Assembly (NCBI GenBank): GCA_002946415.1 | Contig: NJPS01000002.1 | Coordinates: 1-64,000 of the forward strand | Source: Rutstroemia sp. NJR-2017a BVV2 | Taxonomy: Eukaryota; Ascomycota; Leotiomycetes; Helotiales; Rutstroemiaceae | DNA length: 64,000 nt | Direction: 5' to 3' | Shown: positions 49,476-64,000 of the stretch, in pieces | Layout: each line of letters starts with the position of its first letter | Numbering within the stretch: position 1 is the first letter of the stretch | Program-made: the position numbers and the translations under genes | The notes under the pieces: generated by a model | Databases searched by the model: none | What the model was told of the DNA's origin: nothing | Seen by the model: the letters and a program-made list of their open reading frames with translations, nothing else

Positions 49476-51468
49476 ATGTCGACATCTAGACCAGTAACTC
49501 CAGCTTCACCTAAGATTGCAAAGATCAAATCACCGCAGCCAGGCGTTCCAAAATATGGTTGTCGTATGTTCCCCATGCACCTCTTGGTTGATTTCTCAGC
49601 CTTCCCATCAATTACTAACAATTTGTCTATCAGATCATATCCAAGTCTTCCTGACCTCTGGAAATAATGACCGTATGGTTAATACAATCACCTATTATAA
49701 GAATTGTCTCAGAGTGGTCCTGGATAATACTCCAATTGTCCCCCAGACTTCGAAGACGCCGAGAGGGCAACCCCTCACATCTCTTACGCCAAATTACCTA
49801 TGTCTGCAATGCACAACGACGACTACGGCGCAAGACCGCATAAAACATGGTCAAGAGACTTTGCATAGATTTTGTAGGGCTCTGCCGGCGATATGCACAC
49901 CGTACTTCTGCTGACTGACGCGCCGTTAGATGTTGAATCGAGGACGGGTGCGCTATTCTGTCAGATGTGCAATGACTTTGTTTGGGACCCTACATTAGAG
50001 GAATTGAGGGTACGGAAAATTGGGACTGGGTCGTTCTCGAGTAAGTGACTCTTGATTGTTCTGTTTATGCAATGCTCTTGCCACCATTAGATCGCTAGAG
50101 GCTCTTCGCACACTCAATTGAACCTTCACGACACATGTTTAGCTCGACCTCGAGTCCGTTTTCTACTATCTTGTCTACTACTATAATTTATCCGAACTGA
50201 CCCGGTTCCATTAATAGGTCGAAAACGCAAACACGATGACATGTTTACAGACACAGTCAAGGAAGACCCGAGGTTCATCTCTTTAAATACAATGGAAGCA
50301 CCATGTCGGGCGAGTGGAGTTCGAGGCATTTATAACATGGGGGCGACTTGTTATATGAATGTCATTCTTCAATGCTTCGTACATAACCCTCTGTTACGGA
50401 ACTTCTACCTTGGAGATGGACACCAGAGCGATAAGTGCCAACAGAAGAATTGTATGAGCTGCGCTATGGACGACATGTTCCAGGAATTCTATTCGAATGA
50501 GACCACGACTGGATACTCTGCTTCAAATATTCTCGCTAGTTTTTGGCTTTCAAAAAGAAAGGCATATGAAGAGTTAGCGAGCAACAAGGAACAGGATGCC
50601 CATGAATTCTTTCAATTTCTTACGGAAGAGTTACACGAAATCAACGGCGGGGGAAGACTCAGTGATCAAGAAGAGAGCCCAAATCCCAAACGCTCGAAAC
50701 AGGACCAAGGCTGCAAATGCATTGTTCATCAAACGTTTTACGGCAAACTCCAAAGCACCATCACATGTCAAAATTGCGGGGATATCAACACATCCGTGGA
50801 ATCATTCTTAGACCTAAGTTTAGGTCTCGATGTTATTCAAAAGAAGAGCAAGCTGAAAGACAAGAATGCAACAATAAGTTTACAACGCTGTTTGGACGAA
50901 GAATACATCCGAGCTGAACGTTGCGAGTATACTTGCAATCAATGCGATACGCAGGAAGCAAAGAAACAGCTTAGTATTAAGAGTCTACCTAATGTTCTGT
51001 GCATTCAACTCAAGGTATGGTTATTCCATATAGTTATTCCCTATCAACATTTGCCAGTCCACTTGGCTAATCGACTCATCAGCGCTTCAAACAAGAGATG
51101 AAGGGACCAGCCTCAAAAATCGACACCAAAGTGACCTTCCCCCTCCAACTGCACATGTTACCTTACACGAATCGAGCACGTAGCACAGATACCAAGAACA
51201 ATTTTGAGTTGGCGCGTTCATGTACTTATGATTTACAAAGCGTTGTTGTCCATGTTGGGAATTTAGAGACTGGTAAGTTTTTCTCTTGCCTGCTAGATTT
51301 GGAACAATTTGCTGATTGTATGTGTGCGAAGGCCATTATGTATCGTACTCGCGTGTCGGAAACCAGTGGTTCAAGTTTAATGATCACAACGTTACCCTGG
51401 CGTCGAAGAGTCAGGTGCTGAATGAACAGGCCTTTTTGCTGTTTTATGTTATTCAGTCGTTAGCATGA
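49476..51468 (+). CDS. ubp8: SAGA-complex ubiquitin hydrolase Ubp8 (USP22/27/51 type)
   Basis: Exons are 49476-49563, 49634-49873, 49930-50040, 50218-51014, 51083-51272 and 51332-51468, giving 520 aa. Ubp8 removes ubiquitin from histone H2B as the catalytic part of the SAGA deubiquitinating module in the nucleus. The N-terminal ZnF-UBP is visible as GCHHIQVFLTSG, NYLCLQC, DRIKHG..HRF and LFCQMCNDFVYD-like segments. The catalytic domain starts with GIYNMGATCYMN (Cys191), followed by QDAHEFFQFL. Zinc-binding pairs follow in C-x2-C form (ITCQNCG, YTCNQCD). The catalytic His477 is in GHYVSYSR and Asp493 in FNDHNV. The residue before the catalytic His is built across the last intron. Confidence 0.95.
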
Positions 51469-52148
51469 TAGGTGCCTGGAAGACGGAGTTTGCGTCTCAC
51501 TGGATGATGGATCGTGGAGTAAGATAGTTCGTTGTGGTGGAAACATGATGGGTAGATTCACAGGAGTACATATACCGGGATAAGGAAATGGGAAATAGCT
51601 TTCGGACGGGCTGGGGGGAATCATGGCGTAGATATCCATATGCATACATGGCTCAGGGTTAGGTATTTAGGTTTTGTTTCTAATTGGGTCCATCTAATTC
51701 ATATGGTCTGGATGATAGGGTATTCATAGGTAAGGGAGAAGGGATGGAAGGCGTTTTTTGTTTTTAAGATAGGTTGGCGAGAGGGAAGGGGCTACTGAGG
51801 AAGGTGGCTGATGGAGGTTGGGATTTGACGAATTAAATCAGTGGAATAGACGGCGGTCGAATCAGTGGATGGAAGTGTAGTCTGATACCATATTGAGAAT
51901 GTGAGTGAGCATCGAAACGCGTGTACATTGTCCGTTCTTTCTTTTCTCCTTCTACTCTTCTTCGGAGGTTACGAATAATTGGCAGCACCGAGAATATTAG
52001 TGAAAGTATTCCCACACGTCTAAATGTACAAATGCAGCTGGGTGTCCCGGCGCCAAGAAGTTTCTTTGTATGCAGCCACTAATTCAACTGCCCTTACGCA
52101 CGCTGCAATTTCTTCTCTCCAGATCTAATACCTCCACATCCTGCTGCT
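51469..52148. other. Intergenic region between ubp8 and the BTB gene
   Basis: 680 bp between two convergent stop codons. No gene or RNA is recognised. Confidence 0.5.
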
Positions 52149-52154
52149 TCAGTT

Positions 52155-52188
<34 letters not shown>

Positions 52189-52838
52189 CCTCTTCCCTCC
52201 ACACATGCTTGATGATCAACAATGATCTGCTTTCGAACAACAAGTGTCTTCAGCACCTCCTCCACCTCATATTCAAACTCTCCATTTACTCGCGCATTGG
52301 AACACAACCTCCCACATGCTACCGGATTTCCCTTATGAACAGGTATTCTACGCGGGCAGAGATATGTGCGGTTCTCATGCCATCTCGAAGTATACTCTGC
52401 CACTTCATCTGAACCTCTCACATCAGACCAACGCTTCCCTTCCAATTCATCCACCCAACAACGGGTTGTTACCGCCTGCAGATATCCTTTCTCGCTCAGC
52501 CACTTCTCCAATCGCGCGATCTGGAAATACTTTGCCTCTTCCAAAAGCGCGGCATACAATGCGTGGTCATGGCCCTTGGCGTTATCGTAGAAGATGGGTA
52601 GCACCGCACGGCGTAAGTACCGCAGGATGTGAGAGAAAAGTTCGGGATCCGCATCGAGGAAATATGATCCGTCTTCTTGAGTGTCGGAAAAAAAGCCAGA
52701 GAGAAATGCCTTGAAGAATAGGCTTTCGTCGGTCAATGTATCGTGTGTTGTGGTGAAGCGACGCTCTCCTACTTGGAGGATGATTGGTTTCCTGGATGTT
52801 GGAGAGGGGTGCGATGTAGAGGACTGGGGATCTGGCAT
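52149..52838 (-). CDS. BTB/POZ (T1/KCTD-like) domain protein with a poly-Asp tail
   Basis: A single exon of 229 aa. Residues about 18-110 form a T1-type BTB domain: IILQVGERRFTTTHDTL, FLSGFF, YFLDADPELFSHILRYLR, then ALLEEAKYFQIARLEKWL. KCTD-type proteins often act as oligomeric adaptors for cullin-3 ubiquitin ligases; fungal single-domain members are mostly uncharacterised. The C-terminus ends in eleven aspartates encoded by an (ATC)11 microsatellite (52155-52187), so tail length probably varies between strains. The codon run lies just before the stop. Confidence 0.85.
52155..52187. repeat. (ATC)11 trinucleotide microsatellite in coding sequence
   Basis: Eleven perfect copies of atc on the plus strand code for the aspartate tail of the BTB protein on the minus strand. 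Confidence 0.95.
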
Positions 52839-54211
52839 TTTGTATGTGTTTGATTGTTGGTATTTAGTTGAACTTTGAGGTTTTCAGATTGCGATGTTTT
52901 CAATGAAGAAAGTGAAGTAAAAATGTCAGTCAGAGCTGGGGTGAACAACCTACTTATACCAACAGGCAAATGATACGCCACATTAGACGAGAGAACCAAT
53001 GTGTTGGGTTTGCTCGGCTACGTGCATAAGGGGGGTGGGTGAAGCAAACGGGGTCTGGAAAATGGGCTTGGTATGTATGTATGCAAACGAAAACAACCTA
53101 CATTTGGGTTCTTCTAATTCACTGGTTTCTACTCGGTGAGGTAAAACTGATGATGAGTCTGGATCATGGACTGATGCATGTTGATCCTAAATTCCCGTTT
53201 GCTTCCCGTTTCATCACTCACCGTTATCCTTCTCCGCACCCTATACCTTCTGTTCTGATTACATCTCTCTTTTTATCATTTGGACAATTCCTTTTCCGGA
53301 ATCCTTTGTCAACTAACCTCCTATCTGAGACTCTCACCCAACGATATGCTGAACATCAGGAATCCCGTGTCGAGGCAGCGAATCCAGACTTAAACCATGT
53401 ATTAAATGGACTACCTTGAAATCTGATCTAGTATACTCATGAATCAGTACAAACATAGCCACAGTACGTGCTGCTTTCGAAAACAAGCTAATCTTTGCTC
53501 ACCATTTTCTCGTCTTCAATATCTCCGCTGTCGCTGTATTGCTCCATATATAGGCTCACCTCATTCTCCTCGTGTCCCTCTTTCCCTCTCCACCCACGAA
53601 CCACGAACTCCAAACCATTCACCACACGACCAATTGATGCTGTTAACCACGCTCAACCTCTCTCCACAACACCTAATATCCTTCCCCATCAAACTGTTTC
53701 ATCATGAACCTCGCCATCTGTCTCTAATTAATACAACACCATCCTCCGAAGCCTCTTCCCCTTAGAACGTCTCTACCCTCAACCACCCGCCTCATCAGAT
53801 CCAGATCCAATTCAGGTAACGATCCGCTCCACGGTAGTAAGTTCGTCATCCCATTTACTCCTTTCGCTACTACGAACTTTGTTCCCTAGCTAGTTTCTTT
53901 CCCCATCCAATGTAAGATAATGTGGGAATAGTCTAGCCAGACGCAAGCGTTGCTGTCGTAGATGTCAGATGGTTTTCATGAGTGGGAAGTATATAGATTA
54001 GTAGGACCTCAGTCGGTAAATGAGTTATATAGAATGAAGAGAACAAATATAGATAGACGCGGTTCAGATCTCAATCAGTCACTTGCTTGATACTAATAAA
54101 AGTCTGTAGAAATAAATCTGTGTATGGATAAAGTTTAAAGTTGCTATGAACGCCGGCTCAACATTAATTTACAGAGTTGCCAAATCCTCAAACCCGCCGC
54201 ATGATATCATT
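52839..54211. other. Intergenic region, nothing recognised
   Basis: 1.4 kb between the BTB gene promoter and the aconitase 3' end. Frames at 53039-53419 and 53439-53765 show pyrimidine-rich low-complexity translation only. Confidence 0.45.
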
Positions 54212-57181
54212 TCACTTGGAGCTCTCGCGCGCCATCTTGTTAAGCGCGCTACCTGCGCGAAACCATTCTATCTGAGGAGCATTGAAGGTGTGAGCAAGCT
54301 TGACGTCGAACGCTTCACCGTTCTTGGGGTGAACCTTGAGCGTGATTGGTTTTCCAACTTCAAGTTCGGTACACATGACATCGACCTTGTAACAAACAGG
54401 TTAGTGATGAATTGAAGATAGAAGTGCTGTATTCCTTACCTTGTCGTCTGGTTGAATCTTTTCATAATCCTCTGGGTTGATGAAAGTGAGAGGAAGCATG
54501 CCTTGCTTCTTCAAGTTGGTTTCGTGAATACGAGCAAACGATCTGGTGATGATAGCAAGACCTCCGAGATGTCTTGGTTCGAGAGCAGCGTGTTCTCTAG
54601 AAGATCCCTCTCCGTAGTTCCAGTCTCCAATAACAACTTGTCCCAAGGGTCAGCATTTCTCAGATGTTTGAAGAGGGGAATGACTTACCCCACTTGATAC
54701 CCTTCTGCTTGTAGTCTCTTGCGGTTGCAGGAACAGCATCCCACTCACCAGTGGTGAAGTTCTTGACCTTGTTCGCCTCACCATTAGCAGAGTTGATAGC
54801 ACCGATCAACATGTTGTTGGAGATGTTGTCCAAGTGACCACGGTACTTCAACCATGGACCAGCCATAGAGATGTGATCAGTGGTAGTCTTTCCTTGTGCC
54901 TTGATCAAGATAGGTAGGTCCAAAGCATCCTTTCCATCCCATGGCTGGAAAGGTTCAAGGAGTTGGAGACGATCACTGGTTGGTGAGACTGCAACGTTGA
55001 CAGAGGCGCGGTCGGTAGGGGGTGGTTGATAAGTGTCTTGTCCAGGATCATATCCTCTTGATGGTAGGCCGTCTCCAGTTGGGGGCTTCAACATGAACTC
55101 ATTTCCATCCTTGTCCTTCAACTTGTCGGTAAGAGGGTTGAAGTGAAGAGTACCAGCAATACTTAATGCAACAACCAAATCGGGCGATGTGACAAAGGAG
55201 TGAGTAGCAGGGTTGGCATCGTTACGCCCGGTGAAATTTCGATTGTACGATGACAGGATCGAGTTCTTTTCGCCCTTCTTCGTATCTTTACGGTCCCACT
55301 GGCCAATACAAGCTTTGAAAAACAGTTAGTATTCCGTGATGAACAGGATAAAGGAGGGAGGGGAGGGAAAGGGAGGGGTTGTAGGCGAATAGTGGAAATT
55401 GATTGGCTACGTACGACCTAAAAGTTGAAGCAAGAAGTTAGTAATCATTGTACAATAAGCGGGTGATTAGCAATGTAGCAGCAGACTAATTGATGCTACT
55501 CGTCGCAAGAGGCTCTTTGGGAGGTGAGTGTCCAAAAGTTGTTGGTACATTAGTACCAACAACTCACCGATTGTTCAAAATACGATTGTACAATCAAAAT
55601 CGGATTTGGTCCAAGACTACTTGGTGACAGAGCCTGCCTCAAATCTGCACAGGTAGTTTTCCTGCGAAGAACTAACATCGAATATGAAAAGAGGATGGTA
55701 CATACCACAAGCGTTTGCAAGAACCATTCCTCCGAATTCCTCGAAGGTCTTCAATTGTCCATCACGTTCAATTGTGGCTCTGATTTGTTCAGAACCTGGG
55801 GTGACAGTGAACAGAGACTTTGACTTGATACCATGTGCCATAGCGTCCTCAGCGATAGAAGCAGCACGAGACATATCCTCATAAGAAGAGTTGGTGCAAG
55901 AACCGATCAAACCAACCTTCAACTCCTCGGGCCAGCCATTGGCCTTAACAGCCTCACTGAACTTGGAGATAGGTGTGGCAAGATCCGGGGTGAAGGGCCC
56001 GTTGATGTGTGGTTCCAATTCAGACAAGTTAATTTCGATCAATTGGTCGTATTCCGCACCTTCATCTTCTCTGAGTTCCTTGGCGTAGACACGAGAGAAG
56101 TCTCCGATATCAGAACGCTTAGTAGCAGCCAAGTAGTCGTACATGCGGTCGTTGAAGGGGAAGAGAGATGTTGTGGCACCGATTTCAGCTCCCTATGTGA
56201 ATTTGTGAGTATAGAATAACGAGATGAGTGTGGGATTACTAAAAACCATGTTGCAGATTGTTGCCATACCCGTCGCCGAGATTGTCTCAGTTCCAGGTCC
56301 ATGGTACTCCACGATAGCACCAGTGCCCCCCTTAACAGTCAAAATTCCGGCAACCTTAAGGATAATGTCTAAGCGAGAGTTAGTAAATAGCCCACCATCA
56401 ATGTACCACTAGCTTTGGGACATTCATATTTACCTTTTGGAGCGGTCCATCCAGAGAGTTGACCAGTAAGCTTAACACCAATAACCTTCGGTGCCTTCAA
56501 CTCCCAAGGAAGGTTGGCCATAACATCGACAGCATCAGCTCCACCAACACCGATAGCACACATTCCGAGACCACCAGCGTTTGGTGTATGCGAGTCAGTA
56601 CCAATCAACAAACCACCTGGGAAGGCATAGTTCTCAAGTAGAATTTGATGAATGATACCAGATCCAGGCTTCCAGAAACCAATGTTGTACTTTGCGCAAG
56701 ATGTAGACAGGAAATCGTAAACCTCCTTGTTGATTTCGACAGCTCGGGGAAGATCCTTATCACCTCCAACTTGTGCCTCAATCAAATGATCACAGTGGAC
56801 AGTGGTTGGGTTTGCGACTGAAGGCATGCCTGCGGACATGAATTGTAAGATAGCCATTTGAGCGGTTGCATCTTGACAAGCAACACGGTCGGGACGGAGC
56901 TTGAGGTATGAGACACCACGTTCGATTTCTTGTCCGTGGGGGTCATCCAAATGGGAGTAGAGGATCTTCTCGGCGAAGGTCAAAGGTCTGTTTAATCTGC
57001 TGCGAACAATCGAGAGGTTCTCGGACATCTTCTTGTAGTTGATGAAGTTGCCCTTTTCGTGGATGTTTTGCTTCACCTGCCTGTCGAGCGGGGAATCGCC
57101 AACAGTAGCCATTCTTCGAATGCCCATGCCAGCGATTGCTCGCCGCTGAGCGGCAGCAAGAACCTGTCTTGATGCCAACAT
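54212..57181 (-). CDS. aco1: Mitochondrial aconitate hydratase (aconitase)
   Basis: Exons on the minus strand are 57181-56434, 56368-56247, 56192-55706, 55417-55415 (3 nt), 55312-54689, 54636-54440 and 54385-54212; 784 aa. The enzyme converts citrate to isocitrate in the TCA cycle using a [4Fe-4S] cluster. An arginine-rich mitochondrial presequence (about 1-25) is visible. Cluster cysteines are Cys389 in GSCTNS and Cys452/Cys455 in NACGPCIG. Substrate-site segments such as [24 protein letters not shown] and [20 protein letters not shown] are intact. The Gly-Pro between Cys452 and Cys455 is not encoded by either large exon. A 3-nt exon gtc, flanked by an acceptor ending ttttag and a donor gtacgt, supplies exactly the missing bases. 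In mycelial fungi and yeasts the protein also protects mtDNA. Confidence 0.96.
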
Positions 57182-58277
57182 TGTGATGGATGTTGATCAA
57201 AAAAGAAGGAGAGGAGAAGTTGTTGTTATATTTTAAACAACTTTGGTGGGGATTGGGGGTAAAAACAGGAAACTAGAGGAAGGCCAGGTAAGTTACCGAG
57301 CTTCAAAAGTGCTGCGAATTGCGCTTATCTCTGGAGGAGCGAGCCGATTACAATGGGGCAAAAGGAAGAGCTTAGTCCGGCAGCCAATGAAATTCAATGT
57401 AATGAGTAATTCCAACCTGTGAATGGTTCTAAAATTTGTGACGTCGGCCGGATTTATTTAGGACGAGCTGAGCGTGAAATTTGCTGAGGGAGCACCGTGT
57501 CGCCGTTTAGAGGATGCAGTGACTTCGAATTCAGGAAGAAATTTTAGTTCTTTGCCATAAGTTATTGTTTGTTACACGACGAGAAATTACGTGAATTTAT
57601 CCTACAAAATACGAGTACCTGAAAAATATCTACAGCTCTATCTTGAGGTAAAGAGCTCTGTCGTATGCGCTTTATTTCCAAAACGAATTTTCGTATGGTC
57701 TGGAGACCTCGTTAGACCCCTCCATGATCCGGATTTCGTACTAAAGTGGGATGCATTTCCGCTTCACGCGTTTCTAAAGAGCAAAATTTGCGACTATCGG
57801 AGCCGATGTTCGCTTCCGGCTTTTCACATGAACTGCTGCATCCGTGCCTTTCCAGATGGCCGAGAGCAAAAGACATCGTGCCCTAGCCCTACTGTACTTT
57901 ACAGCTTAGGAGTTCTCATTGTCCCAGATGCAGTCCGAAGGATTTTCTTCAAGTCTGCATGTTTATATTTATCTTCTCTTTACGCTGTTGATATTGACCT
58001 AAATGAAGCCTTTCGTTCGAGGCTCCATGTGTTCCGTTCAGCCGTGCTTACATAACGCCGGCTCCAGATGTCCGCTTTACCCTCTCGGACCCTCAAGTGC
58101 CTGCTGATTGGGCGTCGGTGCGGCTATCAATTTTCCCGACTATCTAAAATTTTCTTGTAACTTCCGAAGTCCTAACGATAACGACAGCAATTTGTCAAGG
58201 GTCCAGGCAAAATCTGTCACTGTGGTCTCTACAACGTAACCCAATTCTAGAAGTTATTCAATCATACGCCGGGCGCA
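57182..58277. promoter_or_regulatory. Divergent intergenic region between aconitase and bud20
   Basis: 1.1 kb between start codons on opposite strands. A frame open for about 155 codons at 57591-58055 begins with GTG, has no ATG near its start and no recognised motif, so I do not call it. No mapped regulatory site can be named. Confidence 0.4.
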
Positions 58278-58768
58278 ATGGGTATTCCTCAGAAATCGAC
58301 CAGAACCAAGACGAGGAGACGTCTTAGGCAAGTATTATTCTAAGCATGTCAATTGGCACTCCAGTCTAACATTATCTTGCAGAGACCTCGATCAAATCAC
58401 TGCGGATCTTCGTTCACCAAAACATCTAGCACAGTACAAACAGTCGAAAGCGGCGGAGGATCTACCTGGTCTTGGAAAATATTATTGTGTTGAGTGTGCG
58501 AAATGGTATGAGTCGGAAAATAGCTTGGTAGCCCACCTCAAGGGCAAGCCGCACAAGAGAAGGTACAACAAAATCACATGTCCGACGTACTTGTCTGTTA
58601 TACTAACAGAATATTTACAGGGTCAAGGCGTTGAAGGACGAACCATATACACAAAAGGAAGCTGAAGCAGCAGTTGGACTTCGAACGGACAACGGCAACA
58701 GACCCACGGCGCAAGATGTGGAAGTAGAAATGGAGAACTCAGGACTTCTCGATGACGAGGAAACTTGA
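58278..58768 (+). CDS. bud20: Bud20 / ZNF593-type C2H2 zinc-finger protein
   Basis: Exons are 58278-58327, 58383-58562 and 58621-58768, giving 125 aa. Bud20 is a shuttling pre-60S ribosome export factor. The N-terminus is basic (STRTKTRRRLRDLDQI, a nuclear localisation signal), followed by KYYCVECAKWYESENSLVAHLKGKPH, a U1-like C2H2 finger, and an acidic tail with EEEAEAAVG-like composition. The first intron (58328-58382) starts with GCAAGT after AG, the classical GC-AG splice class. Start and length agree with the family. It converges on dam1 with 139 bp between stops. Confidence 0.94.
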
Positions 58769-58907
58769 ACGGGAGTCTAGGCATTTTCGCAGGGATAGAT
58801 CACAGGCATTGAGACAAAGCATTGGGTCGGTCAACCATAAAATGATGGCGGGGTATCATAATTGGGAATAAATGCGAATAAAATGCAAGGTGCATTAAGT
58901 GGTTCGA

Positions 58908-59712
58908 TCATCTTACTCCACGACCTCGCGCTCTGGCAAGCCCGCTACCTCTTCCGCCACGACCACCTCGTGTACCACCTCTCCCAGAGGAACCGGCAGA
59001 AGAGCCACCTCGGCTGGAAGCGCTTGCGATACGTGATGGCGCTGGGGTGGAGAATTTTGAAGTTGCTTTCGAGGAGGTAGGAGGGTTGTCGACAAAAGAG
59101 GTATCAGTTGTCCTATATGGTCAATTAGCCACAGAAGATAGCTGCGACATTGCAACACTTACAGGAACGTAGTTTCCCCATCAATTTCACCTCGAAATCT
59201 TTCTGAACTCGTTGATTTGCCTGGGATAAAAACAATTAGTGCACAATTTGCGCCCAGACCATATAATACTGACCTAATTGCTCCTCTTGTTCTTGGGCTC
59301 TGCGGAACGAATCTGGAATAGGCGCCTATAGACAAATTTAGACAATGCGCAGCTCCAATATGCCTCGTGCTAACCGTACCTCTGGAAAATCCACACAGAA
59401 CGCATTCATATTCAACCCGTAAAGAAAACTAGCAAAGTTCTCACTAAACCGCGCCAGACTCTCATGCATCAATTGCAAGTGCATGAAATTAGCTTCCAAG
59501 TCCGCCATGGAATCCGACAACTCTGCAAACGCGGGTTCGAAGGCTTCCAGGGGCGCACTAGACAGACCCCCGGAAGCCTTCTTTGCAGAATCGTGGAGAG
59601 AAGACCGAGACGAGGGGCGAAGCGGTGTTGTTGGTCGCGAGAGGGGTCGACGAGGGGCGGAGGTGGATCGTTTTGCGCTGCTACCGCCGGCCTGGGGAGT
59701 GGTAGATGCCAT
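58908..59712 (-). CDS. dam1: DASH complex subunit Dam1
   Basis: Exons are 59712-59380, 59325-59274, 59220-59163 and 59112-58908, giving 215 aa. Dam1 couples kinetochores to microtubule ends as part of the DASH ring. After a Ser/Pro-rich N-terminus comes the conserved core: LSDSMADLEANFMHLQLMHE, FASFLYGLNMNAFCVDFPE, then PIPDSFRRAQEQEEQ. The C-terminal 40 residues are made of RGG and RG units (SSRGGSS, GRGGTRGGRGGRG, ARARGRG), a composition usual in RNA-binding proteins and a possible arginine-methylation or microtubule-binding tail. The tail is read in frame after a normal 50-nt intron. Confidence 0.93.
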
Positions 59713-60514
59713 ATTTTGTCTTGGATTTCGATACTGGGGATCGATAGATCTGGGGTAGATTGCGGAATCTTAGATTGGTTGACCGGATTTCCTTGCTGTT
59801 GCTTGGAGATCTGTACAATCTTTTCGTGCTAATTTTGACGCGGAAACAAACAAACGAAATCCAAGGTAACGGTAACACAACTGTGCTTTTTCGTCCAGCA
59901 CAACAGCACAACATAAACCCACACGCTCGGGATTTGGATTGCAGTGAGCGGTAAGTCGACCCTGGTACGTACCGGTAAGGTAAAAGTGCCCAATGCTTGC
60001 GGACGTCGGTACGGGAAAGCAAACATCAACCCCGCTGACGAACACCTGCAGCACAGCCACGAAAGTTATGCAAGTGCGTAGTGCAGCCGGCGCTTTGGTA
60101 AGTTACATTTGGGTGCGGGCGGCACGCGAGATTATTGGGATTTTCATGGCATGGAAACGAAATGAGAAAATTGGAGATCTCTACGGCTGCTTCGGATATC
60201 ACCAATACTGGAAGTTCTGGGTAGAGATTTCGATAATTGCTTCGATAGATTTCAAGACAAGTATAGCATCTATTTGCTATAGTGCCAAAGTAATACAATC
60301 CGTATAGTCTGTACGAGTAAGGAGGAAAGTCTGGCAGTTGTAGTCGGACGAATCTGATAACACGCATCATCGTTAAGTAAGCGGTTTCTGGACTACTGCA
60401 TACGTCCTACCTAGGTATTTTGCAAATCCAGTTACAATCTTCCCTGTCCTGCTCAACCCCTTCGTCGACTTGATATTGCACTGAGATGCCAACATCAACC
60501 CCCAGTCCCTTTCC
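59713..60514. other. Divergent intergenic region, dam1 to CRAL-TRIO gene
   Basis: 0.8 kb containing both promoters. Overlapping frames on the two strands at 59680-60060 are shadows of each other with no motif. Confidence 0.45.
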
Positions 60515-62657
<2,143 letters not shown>

Positions 62658-64000
62658 GTGGTTGGTTGGTCGGTTGGTAGCTGGCGGAGTGATGGAATTG
62701 GATGCGTGGTTGTAAGCTCCCTGGCTATGTCACATCATATCATATAGATGCCAGACTGCAGATTTTGTAAGCGAGATTTTTCGAGGAAAGAGAAAGAGAT
62801 AGGGATAAGCTAGAACGGAATGATAAGAATGGGATGGGATTGGGGTATGTGGTGTATTGTATGAATATGGTCTTTGTATATAGGGACATAGTAGCATCTT
62901 CACCATAACTATTGCATCGCATTGTTGGTAATTAATGATATGGTTGGTATAAGTTACATATTTTGCGAGTATGAACGGGCTGATGGGATGAGTGATGGTG
63001 GTAGTATACAGATATACATGTTGGAAGGACATTTTGCTTGCTCCGTTTTGCTTATTCGGGTTTCCGTTCACTACACACTACACACCACACACCACAGGAT
63101 GAGGAGTTCCTCGGAATCAAGCGAGCAGCGTTCGGATAGATACTGAGTATTTGAGATGATGTTTCGGAGTTAGTGGTAAGCCTGCTGTTTGATATTGGCT
63201 ACATATATATATATGCTGGAATTTATACAGTCCAGGGGGGGTATTCAATGGATTGTGTAAGGTAATGTAGGTCGCATTTGAAAGAATGATATCGTTTTTA
63301 GATCTGGGTTGGGGAGAGAGGAGTGTAGCTTAGTGGGTTTGGCTGAGAATGAGAGCGTATATATATGCATGGCAGATTAACTCATGTTGAATCTTGAATT
63401 TGTTTTGGTATTCGTCTCTTTCTATACACTTCACTTCCCTTTGATGAGCGGTTGATATCTCAGCGTGCAATCTCAGTAAAATTCACGTGCTGTGACTGAG
63501 TCCGGATCCCGACCACATCTGTCCATCCATCCGCCCATTTATAGGACCGATTGCTGCTATGGAGAAATATCACATCTTGGACTTGATCTCGGCGAATAGC
63601 TCTTTCAGTTTATCCATGTCGGTCTTCTGTTGCGGCCAGCCGATGCCGAGACCTTCTTCTGTGGAGGGTTTAGGGATCTAGAGGGTGTTAGTGAGGGGAG
63701 GGGTTCGCGGGTTTGGGGGATAGTGAGAGGGGGGTTGGAGGATAGATGCTGAGAGGAGAGTGAGAGAGGGGCTGAGAAGATAGTAAGATAGGAGTGGAAG
63801 ATAGATTGGGATGGGGGAGGGGAGTATGAATGTGATCGTGAGAAGAAAAATAGTGCAAAAACTTCAGTAACAGCCAAAAAGCCATATAAGATACGAGGAA
63901 GAGGCAGAGGACGAGCAATCGATAATGCGATGTGGAGAAGTTGAAAGGGTCTTTGCGAAGGAGGAATAAACAAGAGAAGTCATAAATACCATATGGAAAT

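Overview
This is a eukaryotic window from a filamentous ascomycete (Pezizomycotina). Genes are split by short introns of about 47-65 nt with GT..AG ends, and the gene set is fungal: Dam1 of the DASH complex, a Ytp1-like protein, Ubp8, Rbd2-type rhomboid, a Zn-cluster regulator relic and a fungal NLR. The protein flavour suggests a Leotiomycete, but that placement is inference. I rebuilt exon structures by eye from reading frame, splice sites and family knowledge. Frame arithmetic closes for every complete gene reported, but no transcript evidence was available.

Left part (1-16 kb) is accessory. It holds an aromatic-ring FAD monooxygenase, a SnoaL/NTF2-like protein, a decayed Zn-cluster-type transcription factor without a visible DNA-binding domain, a questin-oxidase-like gene and a secreted tannase/feruloyl esterase. 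This looks like a small aromatic or polyketide metabolism neighbourhood whose regulator has died. It is followed by an intronless gene that joins a GIY-YIG-like nuclease domain to seven U1-type C2H2 zinc fingers, preceded by tandem repeats. After a gene-poor stretch come a Ytp1-like membrane protein, an intron-containing tRNA-Ser(TGA) and an NAD-type short-chain dehydrogenase.

The middle (25.7-38.5 kb) is gene-poor and repeat-rich. It holds a patatin/NB-ARC/TPR NLR-type gene with nearly identical TPR units, a pogo/Fot1-like DDE transposase broken by two frameshifts, a J-like protein with HPG instead of HPD, and a cysteine-pair-rich frame that is intact except for six TAG codons.

The right part (38.8-64 kb) is compact housekeeping: rhomboid protease Rbd2, Gaa1 (GPI transamidase), Rpn9 (26S proteasome lid), the NDUFA9-type complex I subunit, Efm5 (eEF1A lysine methyltransferase), a LACTB2-type metallo-beta-lactamase, Ubp8 (SAGA deubiquitinase), a KCTD-like BTB protein, mitochondrial aconitase, Bud20, Dam1, a CRAL-TRIO protein and the last exon of a gene running off the right edge. 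The most striking detail is the aconitase gene. The two codons between two iron-sulfur cysteines can only be supplied by a 3-nt micro-exon lying between perfect splice sites.
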